Positions 16,471 to 25,716 of a stretch of 26,168 nt of DNA are shown piece after piece. This DNA comes from Cymbomonas tetramitiformis (Eukaryota > Chlorophyta > Pyramimonadophyceae > Pyramimonadales > Pyramimonadaceae). The notes under the pieces were generated by a model. The model was given only the letters and a program-made list of their open reading frames with translations. It searched no databases and was not told the origin of the DNA. Position 1 is the stretch's first letter. Each line of letters opens with the position of its first letter. The stretch spans positions 1 through 26,168 of the forward strand of contig LGRX02012879.1 in NCBI GenBank assembly GCA_001247695.2, read 5' to 3'. A program made the translations under genes and the position numbers.

Positions 16471-18109
16471 ACTGGTGTATGGACATGCGCCAGCGACTCA
16501 GTTGGACCTCTTCATGGATGCAGCTCTGGAGGGAGGCGCAAAGAGGAGGAAGGGAGGTCGCACAGCAGCGGACAAGCAGGGCACCGCTCACCAGCTGGCC
16601 AAGCAGTTCGCGCAGCAGCTGCAGGCGGCACGAGAAGGTTTGCAACTAGCTCAGCAGCGTATGATAGAGCAGTTCGATGCACGGCACCGTCTCCAACAGT
16701 ACAAGGTGAATGATCAGGTGTGGGTGGATGGACAGCACCTGACGCTGCCCGGTGACAGGGGCTTGAAACCCAAGTTGCGCAAGTTGCGGCACGGACCTCT
16801 GCGAGTAGTAGAGTGTCTATACAGTGATCGACAGCAAGAACTGCCAGTACAGGACCGAGGAGCCCCGTCAGCCTACAGACTGGAGCTGCCTGTGCACTGG
16901 AAGGTACATGACACTTTCACTGCAGACAGGCTCAGCCCAGTACAGTCAGGCGCAGATCACTTTGTTAGCAGACGGGAGGAGATGGCACCACCGCCAGTAA
17001 TGGTAGAAGGGCAGAAGGAGCGCGAGGTGGAGCGCATCATTCGCACGCGCTTCAGAAAGCTAGGCGGGAAAACTGGCGGGTCAGTACAGGAGTGGTTGAC
17101 TAAGTGGAAGGGATTACCACACAGTCACAGCCAGTGGCGGACTCGAGAAGACCTGGAGGGCAAGGGAGGCAGACTGGAACCTCTGAGAGCCTTTGAGGCT
17201 GATGAGGAGAAGCAGAGGAGGGCTCCAGAAAAGAGGCGTAGGGAGACGCACGGCCAGCAGCAGGAGCAGAGGGCTCAGCTCATGGCAATGAGAGCCCCCA
17301 CTCCGAAGGTTTACAGTAAGGGTGCCAGCCAGGTGTACCAGCCACATCTCACAACAGTGCAACACCCTGTGAGAATCCTCGTCCTCTTCTGTGGGACTGG
17401 ATCTGTGGAGCAACAGTTCCAACGGCAGTTCGACGGCTGCGAAGTGGTGACAGTGGATATTCTTCCCAAGTGGCAAGCAACATGCACTGAGGACATTCTC
17501 CACTGGAACTACAAGCTGTACCCCCGACACCACTTCGACGTGATCTGGGCGAGCCCACCATGTAAGGAGTACAGCAAGGCCAAGACCATAGGAGTACCAG
17601 ATCTGGAACTGGCTGATCGACGAGTGAAACGTACCCGGCAGATCATCGAGTACTACGATCCAGCATACTACTTCATTGAGAACCCAGCTGGGGATGCACT
17701 GCGAGGGCTGCACACGCGACCTGTGATGAAGGGGGTACCCGATCCTCACCCCGTCTCCTACTGTAGGTATGGGACACCTTACATGAAACCTACACATATC
17801 TGGACGAACGCCGTGCTACCCGTACCCCTGCTGCAGTGTACTCAAGCAACGCCATGTCCCGCGAGAGCTGTGCTGGGAAAACACGAGAACACATCGCAAG
17901 AAGGAGTTTCAGCGTCTAGAACACGAGGCATGGGGTCAGCGCAAGCAGTATACGCGATTCCCCGCACCTTATTGCACCATCTGTTCTGTGGACTGAAGTT
18001 GGGCAAGCGCATGAGCGAGGAAAGTGCAGCAGCTATCATGGACCTCATCGCCACCCTGACAGCGCAGACGGATGAGATCTCGATGCAGGAGCAAGATACT
18101 GGGGTCTAA
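16471..18109 (+). CDS. Element A Pol: integrase tail, chromodomain and C5-cytosine methyltransferase
   Basis: Open to TAA 18107-18109, 544 codons from 16475; the upstream part of the protein is at 3-1343, so the GTG at 16475 is not a true start. Residues 1-60 finish integrase (ELVYGHAP...). DQVWVDG and LRHGPLRV at about 80-115 form the integrase C-terminal domain. Residues 182-232 (VERIIRTRF...WLTKWKG...QWRTRED) are a chromodomain. From residue 298, VRILVLFCGTGSVE is SAM-binding motif I; FDVIWASPPCKEYS carries the PPC of motif IV with Cys363; YFIENPAGD (Glu402) is motif VI; CRYGTPYMKPTHIWTN is the motif VIII-like region seen in compact phage-type cytosine methyltransferases. All catalytic motifs are present and there is no separate large target-recognition domain. 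The predicted reaction is SAM-dependent C5 methylation of cytosine in DNA. Confidence 0.93.
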
Positions 18110-18436
18110 AACCCTCAGGGCGCAAAGCAGCGCAAGACCCGCAAAGCGAGAGGAGTACCAGGGCGACAGAACCGTTTAAGCGTTGGCAGCGTAATTCGGG
18201 GACGGAACCTAGGGAAACCTCCAGCGCGGAAGGGGACTCAGACCCAAGGACTGAGGGGCACGGGACCCAAGAACCCGAGGCTTAGAAGCCAGGGGGACTC
18301 AGACCCGAGGACTGAGGGGCACGGGACCCGAGAACCCGAGGCTTAGAAGCCAACATCACTGTGCATGTTTGTTGATCCCCAGACAATGTAAATACAGGCG
18401 AACTCTAACGCTAGCGAGGACGTAAGCGCGCGCCTA
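18110..18436 (+). other. 3' UTR of element A with a 61-bp tandem duplication
   Basis: Noncoding stretch with the shared GCGTTGGCAGCGTAATTC at 18180-18197, then two copies of a 61-bp unit (18232-18292 and 18293-18353) that differ at only a few positions (for example GACCCAAGG versus GACCCGAGG). The pol frame beyond TAA 18107 happens to meet only TAA/TAG codons for a long way, but composition gives no reason to call it coding. Confidence 0.75.
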
Positions 18437-18451
18437 AAAGGGGGGGAGAGT
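18437..18451 (+). other. Polypurine tract of element A
   Basis: AAAAGGGGGGGAGAG followed by the 3' LTR start TTGTGCTAGGG; same core GGGGGAGAG as in element B. Confidence 0.85.
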
Positions 18452-19053
18452 TGTGCTAGGGTAAGTCACGAGACAGTATGATGACGCGTCAGAGCTACGA
18501 GTGACGGGTACGATGACAGTCATCAGTGACAGGCATTTATGTGACCAGATGACAAGGGGGTCTGACAGAAATGACTGACAGAAATACCTGACCCGAAAGT
18601 GAGTTTTGGTGGGAAAACCAGCAGTCAGAGAAATTGGAGGGAAAGCTGGTATGGCCTCCAATATTGCCAAGTCAGCACAGTTATAATTATTCAGAGTGAT
18701 ATGGAGTGGCTCGGAATACAGTGATGATATAACTGGGCTAGTCGGCAGATTCTATGATGTGACTGTTCGAGTTCTCATGAAGTATGATGGGACCTGACAG
18801 GAGTCGACATCGAGTGATGTTCGAAAGATCGAGATCGGAAACCATGGCATAAAGCAGCCGAGCAGGCTGAATGAAACAGTTTTGAATTTGTTACTGAACA
18901 GCCACACCTGGCTGTTGTAACTCCGACATTTAAGAAAGATCCGATTCACATATATGTATCTTGCTTATAGCCATACATATCTCTTGCAGGCTTGAACTAG
19001 GTTCCCTGTATTGTTAAGTAGACTTAGAAGCTCTTAGAGAGCACCCCCGAACA
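18452..19053 (+). repeat. 3' LTR of element A
   Basis: 602 bp, starting TGTGCTAGGGTAAGTCACG and ending GCACCCCCGAACA. Ends and several blocks match the solo LTR at 2256-2905. The first ~190 bp hold about ten TGAC motifs, several in the form TGACAG. The AT-rich CATATATGTATC segment and the conserved GAACTAGGTTCCCTG lie near the 3' end. The matching 5' LTR is outside the window, so age cannot be estimated. Confidence 0.92.
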
Positions 19054-19239
19054 TTAACAATACCTAAGAGCGATATTCGAGCACTCTATTATCCTTAATA
19101 ATTCGAGATATCGCATACAACGCATGCTTGGCAATGTTTATTGTAGTTAGTTTTATGTGTGGAAACTGTAATTTCTGCTACTTGGATGGGTACACCGGGC
19201 TGAAATGGCGTTCAAAGTTAGGGCGGGTTGGCCCAAACA
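19054..19239. other. Intergenic sequence right of element A
   Basis: About 190 bp without coding signs. The only noteworthy item is a GGGCGGGTTGGCCC segment at 19221-19234, similar to the repeat ends that follow. Confidence 0.6.
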
Positions 19240-19641
19240 TTACGGCGGGTTAACCCCTAACTTCGTTTATTGTTGCTCCGCGTAGGCTACGTGGTGGTCC
19301 CAAGGCACTAAGTGACAATATTTCAAGGAAGTTTTATGTGATGTGACCTTAAGTTTCGATCTAGAGCACTTCCCTATCGGTATAGACCAATCCTCAGCCC
19401 AAAGTGTCCGGAGTTCTGCCAACTTTTTTGGGGTAATTTTGAGGGTTGATAAACCGCCCGTTGTTCCTACTTTTTGCCCGAACTCGATTACCAATCCTCA
19501 GACCAAAGTGTCTGGAGTTCTCGCAACGTTTTTTGGGTAATTTTGAGGGTTGATAAACGCCTGTTGTTCGTACTTTTTGCCCGAAGTCGATTACGCGCGC
19601 GATATCGTAACAATGCCTAGGTATTGGTAACCCGCCGTAAC
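19240..19641. mobile_element. Possible small non-autonomous DNA element with inverted ends
   Basis: The left end TTACGGCGGGTTA (19240-19252) is found inverted as TAACCCGCCGTAA at 19628-19640, bounding about 400 bp without an ORF of note. The interior holds a 104-bp direct duplication (19388-19491 and 19492-19595; CAATCCTCAG...CTCGATTAC / AGTCGATTAC). I did not find a clean target duplication. The right end runs on into a larger palindrome, so this may equally be an internal satellite-like repeat. Confidence 0.45.
19388..19595 (+). repeat. 104-bp tandem duplication
   Basis: Two head-to-tail copies starting at 19388 and 19492, sharing AAAGTGTC, GGAGTTCT, GGTAATTTTGAGGGTTGATAAA and TTTTTGCCCGAA in order with scattered substitutions. 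Confidence 0.9.
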
Positions 19642-19667
19642 AACGTGTTACGGCGGGTTAACCCGCC
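19628..19667. repeat. Perfect inverted repeat overlapping a 16-bp palindrome
   Basis: TAACCCGCCGTAACA (19628-19642) and TGTTACGGCGGGTTA (19646-19660) are perfect inverted copies separated by ACG, a 15-bp stem with a 3-base loop. The right arm overlaps GGCGGGTTAACCCGCC (19652-19667), itself a perfect palindrome. Confidence 0.95.
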
Positions 19668-19676
19668 TTTCGCAGA

Positions 19677-20495
19677 ATAGACATCTACTCTCTGCTCTGG
19701 TTAGCCAGGACAGTCAGACCCGACATATACTACCACGTCACGTATCTGGCTCAGTTCTGCCACCAGCCCACAGTTGAGGCCCTCACCGCTGCCAAGCGGG
19801 TCCTTCACTACTATGCCTACTCCACCAGCGACTACACACTTGCTATGGCTATTGACTCTACAACACCCCAGCTCACAGCGTTCTGTGACTCAGACCATGC
19901 AGGAGACACTGCCACACGGAACTCAGTTTCCGGCTACTGTCTCTACTTTCACGGTATGCTCATTGACTGGTGGTCAAAGAAGCAGAAGTAATGCACTGCC
20001 CTTCACTCTACAGAGGCAGAGTATGTTGCCATGTCAGAAGCCTGCACCTCCGCCCTGGCCATCTACAACACACTGACAGAGTTCTTCCCCTCAGTTGAGC
20101 CCATCACCATCAATGCAGATAACTCAGCAGTTCAGACTTTGGTCACTCAGCGGGCCCTCTCTACTAAGCTCAAACACATTGCGGTTCGGTTCCACGCGGT
20201 TAGGAACTGGTGTCAGGGGCCCCTCAGGAAGTTTATCCCGGTCTGGATTTCGACCGATGACAATCAGGCTGCCATTTTCACTAAAGCCCTTCCTACCACA
20301 AAACACGGGGTTCCCACTATCGACAAGTTCACTGCCCGCCTCTTGGATATTAAGGACCGGGGTGTTAAGCTGAAAGAGAGACTACGAGCAGCTGAAGCAC
20401 AGAAGCTTCATGCCCAGCAGCAGCAACTACAACAACGACAACGACAGGACGAGATCGTCTTAGCATCACTGCAGCGGCAAAACTTGATAGGGTGA
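19677..20495 (+). pseudogene. Ty1/copia pol 3' fragment (end of RT and RNase H)
   Basis: One frame runs from about 19677 to TGA 20493-20495 with a single in-frame TAA at 19989-19991. It matches the Ty1/copia RT-RNase H end: SLLWLARTVRPDIYY, LTAAKRVLHYY, FCDSDHAGD (RNase H Asp), NSVSGYCLYFHG, WSKKQK, STEAEYVAMSEA (Glu/Asp region), DNSAVQTLV, KHIAVRFHAVR and DIFTK-like AAIFTKALP. The TAA sits in the middle of the usual SKKQK-x-x-AL-STEAEY segment, replacing one residue. All of gag, protease, integrase and most of RT are missing upstream, where the palindromic repeat begins, so it is a 5'-truncated relic. The C-terminal ~40 residues are Gln-rich. Confidence 0.88.
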
Positions 20496-21346
20496 CCCGA
20501 GGCGAGGGAAGGTGGGCCTCTGCGAGCATGTCTATTTCTAAAGACCCGGAGGCACCAGTAGGACCAGTTCTTGCCAATGCAAATGCCTGTATCGTATGCT
20601 TGCTCCGTCTCCGAGTATATTGATATTGCTTGTTTTTCATTATCATGCCACTGCCACCCACATCCACAGAATGTGGTGGTGTCACGGGGGACTAGATATC
20701 CAGTACTGCCCCCTGTATGATATTCCTCGATGCATGTGACAGATGACTGCATTATTCGGCTCGAGACCGCGAGTCATAGTGTATCGCTGTGTATTATAAT
20801 GACAGACACAGTCGTCAGTACGGTCGACTATGACTGTACATGTCGTCAGATGATAAGTCACATCATCTGTCATTATTCAAGGAAAAACTTGAATGACACC
20901 TGTCATCGAGAGTTCGTATGTCGAACTCGAAGATGGCAAAGCAAGATACATCTTGAAGTAACAAACAAGAAATCATCTTCGCTTCAAGCATGTGCGGAAC
21001 AAGCATGCGCATTATTATGGGGCGAACGTATTATTCCTTCTGACGATACTGGTCGTTCAACCAATGTCTCGGGTTCACAACCCAATGGCGGTACCATCTA
21101 TGCGATGGGAGACATATGGTATTTAGATGAGCTAGCGTTGTGCTAGAGGCAGCATCTTCTCACAGAAGTCTGCACTCATCCCCGCTATTATCTTACGCGT
21201 GTGTTACCGTCCTATAACACAGCGTTTACTATTATTATATATATATGATATACTGAGGGCTCGCTTATCCAGCCCTAATAGATGGTATTCTAAACTCGTC
21301 AAGGCACGAGAACGAGAACTCAAGTGAGTGCAGCGTTAGATATCAT
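20496..21346 (+). other. Presumed 3' region of the copia relic (possible LTR, limits unresolved)
   Basis: No convincing coding sequence. A purine-rich stretch at 20500-20517 (GAGGCGAGGGAAGGTGGG) directly follows the pol stop and could be a polypurine tract; another candidate LTR start is TGTCACGGGGG at 20680. The part from about 20730 is rich in TGAC/GTCA motifs, like the gypsy U3 regions here. With no second copy in the window I cannot set LTR ends. Confidence 0.4.
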
Positions 21347-22904
21347 ATATATTGTATTGTTCGCAGGTTGCAGGTTCGCGCATACAAGCAACAGCGCTCG
21401 CTGTTATACTGAATATCTGCAAACCGAATAATAAAATACGCTCGAATATCGACAGCATACGGATTGCGCGAGGATTTATCATCGCGAACATATTCGCAGC
21501 TGACAGCATTCGCAGAGAAATCGTCTTAATACTATAAGCGACAAGGTGTGCGCACAGTATACGGATCGTATACATATGATGTCAAAATTCGCAGGATTGT
21601 CACGGTATGCGAGATGCAGATGCGCTAACGAAAAATGACCGTCAGTACGTATGATTCACATCAACTGCGCATGGACGTACGAAATTTCGTTAAACAGCGC
21701 GATCGCATTCATTTATGCGACAGTACACCGGCGACAATGAGATACTTTGTGAAATAATTGACAACATCGATTTTCGTAAATGATCTGCTTGAACCGTACA
21801 CAATAATCCGCTCGTACGATGATTTTTAGCTGGTCAGCGCGATGTGCACCTGTCATGATTTCATCGGATGCAATAAACGCACGATTTTAGGGCGCATTAT
21901 TCCTGATGTATCTACATGCAGCGAGACATGCACATGTCTACAGTGTCCGCCATCCGTACATATGCCATGTTACGCGCGTCAATATCCTCCGCAGAATAAT
22001 TGTATACTCGCAGGGATATTTTGGATGGACGCATGATGGACATATGATTACTATACTGCAGCATTTCACACCATATATTGATGACTGCAGAAATATTTCA
22101 AACCGTCAGCATTTTTATGCTTATTTGCAATATAGTGTGCAAGAGATGTGTATACTGAGCTTGCAATGATTGCATTATACACCTGCATGCAGCACATGAG
22201 TATATGCAGCACACACCAACATGCAGCACATGAGTACATGCAACATTACATCATGTATACCTTCTATACTGAGTGATTGCAATATTGTAAGTTGTGCATG
22301 CATCACCAAAGCAGCTTGATCATGATATCAGCTGTAGTATATATACCAGTTTGATCACGTTAGCAACTGGAACATTAGCATCATTTTGCAATGTATTGAA
22401 CAGTCCACAAGCACATTGCAGTGCATGCTAGATTATATTAGAACTCATGTTAGCATAAGGTGCCTGAAAGTAGTCTTAACATCATAATTAGCTCGTTATG
22501 TTCCGGTGGAGCCGAGATGCTCTTCGGATCACATACCGTTCTATGGTGGATTACTGGAAGGAATACTCACCAGAGCTACATGTAAAATCAACCAGCAACT
22601 CATTATTGTGAATGAGATTGTATCAGGATTACAATAACCCTTAACTTGATATATATCATGCTAGATTCATTCAGTACATGGTATGCTGATCACCATCCTG
22701 CATGATAACTATCTGGGAATTGTAATACCAGAAGTCACCTTCCTGTAAGTGTGTAAAGTGAACACGCACACTCTGGCAAAAGTACTAATCAGCAGTACTA
22801 CATATTGCACACACATTGACATTTACTGTATATATTGACATTCACTGACTCAGAGTGAATTGTTTAATTATAATGTCTATCATGTGCATGACAATATGGA
22901 TACC

Positions 22905-22932
22905 ATTCCACAAACACATGTGCGTGTGGAAT
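22905..22932. repeat. Short inverted repeat
   Basis: ATTCCACA (22905-22912) and TGTGGAAT (22925-22932) form an 8-bp stem around a loop that contains ACACATGTG. Confidence 0.8.
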
Positions 22933-22963
22933 GTCAAACATGGCAATACATATGGGAGCAGGA

Positions 22964-23058
22964 TAATATAACATGCTGTAGGGCTGGATGGAGTTATCTC
23001 CAGACCCGAAGGCAGAATACTGTGCTCATTACAACAGCTGGTAACTGTTGAGCACAGT
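22964..23058. repeat. Structured repeat, copy 1 (two hairpins)
   Basis: A first hairpin with arms CTGGA/TCCAG lies near 22984-23002, then GAAGGCAGAATA, then ACTGTGCTCA (23019-23028) paired with TGAGCACAGT (23049-23058), enclosing ACAG/CTGT around GCTGGTAA. A second copy with the same layout but different arm sequences is at about 24740-24815. Confidence 0.55.
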
Positions 23059-24653
23059 CCATCCACTCTCACACATCGCTGGAGCAACAACAACCACTAT
23101 ACTGCATTCTGACAATTGATTCAGTATTGATCAGCACAAATGCATGTACCTAACCAGATCAGTACATACATAATTATATTGAGCTGACATAGGTTGTTGT
23201 GGACATACACACACATATATATGCGCTGTGCTAAACTGCTTTCATTATAATCAAGCTATGTCCAGATATGTTTGAAATTTAGAGATATCATTTTTGATAT
23301 ACTCTTGGAGCACAGTCATATGCTCAAACATATCATAGGATGATAAATTATCACTAAAGTGGACAATCCGCTTATAGTTGGTATACCTATATATCATCAG
23401 GGAGTACATTTACTTCCATGGGTTTCAAATCCCACAGATATGATCAACCACAGATGTTGACATACAGGAATATTCACTTTTATGCCATGAAAATCGTCAT
23501 GTGCAAAAGTGAAGTGAAATGCAGTACTTCTGTACTTTGCAGCTCACACACACACAGAGATATATTACTATGGAAAACAATAATCAAGCCGAAAAACGGC
23601 CAAAATGGGTGAAATTCGTTTGCGATAGATTTGAAAATTGAAAATTCGACCCTATTTTATTTGATATTATGATTTTATACCTATTAAGGTATCAGAAAAT
23701 CATGATGACCATAGTCATATCTCGTGTAACACCCTAGATAGCAGGTGTGGAATATGTAGGGGTGTACATATTGGCTGTAACGAAATGCGTCAAAATGTTT
23801 TACGCATGATTTCAAAATGAAAATTTCGGATTGATTTTTTTGCTGATATAATTATTCAGCTATCAATAAACAATCCCTGTTTTATGCAGCACTTGTAACA
23901 CCCTGTAACACCCTAAAATTACATGTGTGTGTCAGGGGTGTAACATACCTCCTGCAAACCACGTAACATTCAGTGTGATGTTAAATGCAGTTTTGCTTAA
24001 AAATGTTTGCAAAATATTTATACTGCTTTAATTTTACCTATTTTAGGGTTACTGATACCAAGTAACACCCTAAACACACTGTTGGGGATATGGGCCACTG
24101 TAACGTAACATGCCCTAAAATGCCACTAAATATTGGATACACTTCGTGTTTGGCATATATATATCATGCTGTAATCAGCACAGACATGATAATATTTCGG
24201 GCAAAAACCCAAGAACTGTTGGGCAACAACCCTAAAACTGTATAAGCTGCTTCCTAAAAGGACTGCAAGCTATAAGCTATAAGTCATGAGCTATAAGCTA
24301 TGAGATATATAGGCAACTGACTGCCTATGTGTTCACACTTCCTCAAGAGGGAAGAAGGTGGATAGGATTACACACATATCCATTTTATATTCCGATCTGG
24401 TGATTTCTGATGGATTGCTTTTGATAAAACCACTGCATCCACAAGTAACGTTGAAATCTGTACAACGTTAAATCCACCATCACTAACAAAGTGTAAAATC
24501 GGATGGGAAACTACATCCCAATGGCTATAAGTTGACTCTTACTCAGCATTTACATCCTCGAGTAAGTTCGAAATGCTGAACTACATACATAACATATACC
24601 TGATACCATGCTTAATTGCATATCCTGGATCAGAAGATGATAGTTATATAATG

Positions 24654-24672
24654 TATATATATATATATATAT
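24654..24672. repeat. TA dinucleotide microsatellite
   Basis: About nine TA units in a row. Similar shorter tracts occur at 2794-2809 and near 21234-21250. Confidence 0.95.
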
Positions 24673-24737
24673 CCCACCTGATACACTTTGGCACTATAGC
24701 CGTACATAAGAGTGGGAAGGACAAGTGCATCGCTGTA

Positions 24738-24815
24738 AGACTGGTTGATATAGTCCCAGTGCTGCGAAGGCAGAATATGGCACCCGAATAACAGCTGATA
24801 ACTGTTGGTGACCAT
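24738..24815. repeat. Structured repeat, copy 2 (two hairpins)
   Basis: Arms ACTGG/CCAGT, then the shared GAAGGCAGAATA, then ATGGCACC paired with GGTGACCAT (one unpaired base) around the shared AACAGCTGATAACTGTTG. Same layout as the copy near 22964-23058 with different but still complementary arms. Confidence 0.55.
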
Positions 24816-25208
24816 CATGCAAGACCTTCCAAGCGTAACTCCTTTGTCCTGCGGAGATGCAAGTGAATTGTTCATAATATGTTGACATCACATAAAAGCA
24901 TTCTGATAAAAACCCTATATATTCATATGAGCTGTCATCACTATAATGACATGGGTTTTGAATCGTCGAAATGAGTATAACTCCGATGAATTCATTAGTA
25001 CAGAATAGCTGTTGAGATTATTCCTCCGGCTGGATTGCAATCATTCACAATCCCTGTACATTCCGGTGACATATTTTGCACTGGACTGATCACCACATAT
25101 GGTATAATCTGTGATATATAAAGAAGCGTTGCAATCAGTACAATACTGTCTAGACTCACAAAAATGAGTAACAGATATTCTCAGATGTAATACATAGAGG
25201 CACAATTT

Positions 25209-25288
25209 GACCTACGCTAAAATCGCGTATGCTCGGGCACTGTATTGTGACCTGCGCTGAGATCGCGTATGCATGGACACAATATTAC
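25209..25288 (+). repeat. 40-bp tandem duplication
   Basis: GACCTACGCTAAAATCGCGTATGC at 25209 is followed 40 bp later (25249) by a variant beginning GACCTGCGCTGAGATCG. A more distant relative (GACCCACGCTGATGACG) appears near 25602. Confidence 0.85.
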
Positions 25289-25716
25289 TCGTGCCAATGA
25301 CGTGGACACAATTCATACAACCTCCGGTACAAACGGACAAGGTTGACTGCCACGACATCACATCTGAAATCAATAAATCACTCAGAGAGAAGGTGTTGAC
25401 ATCAGTATAGCACCATTATACATATAGTCATGAGGATTTTAAAGTAGACACAGTCTCTCCGATATTGACAAACATGGTACACATATTACCATGCTCTCTG
25501 ATTATATATTGATATCCCACAGCATACGATGATGGTAATAGCAAACCACTTCGCCGCTGGAGGGTAGTGTTGTATATATACAGCACATGCTTGGGCACTA
25601 TATGACCCACGCTGATGACGTGGATTCGGGCTGCATCCCAATAGAGCCGTCGCAAAAAGCTCGAGTGTCACAAAGTGGTCACATGCATAATGCAACATTT
25701 GCAACTTTTTGGAGTT

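Larger units (their letters stand above)
16466..19053 (+). mobile_element. Element A, right fragment (pol end, 3' UTR, 3' LTR)
   Basis: Continuation of the element interrupted at 1343: integrase C-terminus, chromodomain, C5-methyltransferase, 3' UTR, polypurine tract and a 602-bp 3' LTR ending at 19053. The base composition and gene order match element B, but the proteins are clearly diverged, so A and B are separate families. The five bases after the LTR, TTAAC (19054-19058), should be one copy of A's own target duplication; the partner is outside the window. Confidence 0.92.
21347..25689. other. AT-rich intergenic DNA without recognisable genes
   Basis: About 4.3 kb, visibly more AT-rich than the retroelements. 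Open frames are all under ~140 codons and show no known motif or codon structure. Contents I can point to: ATGCAGCACATGAGTA repeats around 22180-22240, a repeated hairpin pair (22960-23060 and 24725-24800), four GTAACACCCT motifs at 23725-24070, AGCTATA repeats at 24268-24303, a TA tract at 24654-24672 and a 40-bp duplication at 25209-25288. It may be decayed element sequence. Confidence 0.65.

Noticed and set aside
20730..21146. 138-codon ORF as a host gene
   Set aside because: No motif, in probable copia LTR or 3' region rich in TGAC/GTCA repeats.
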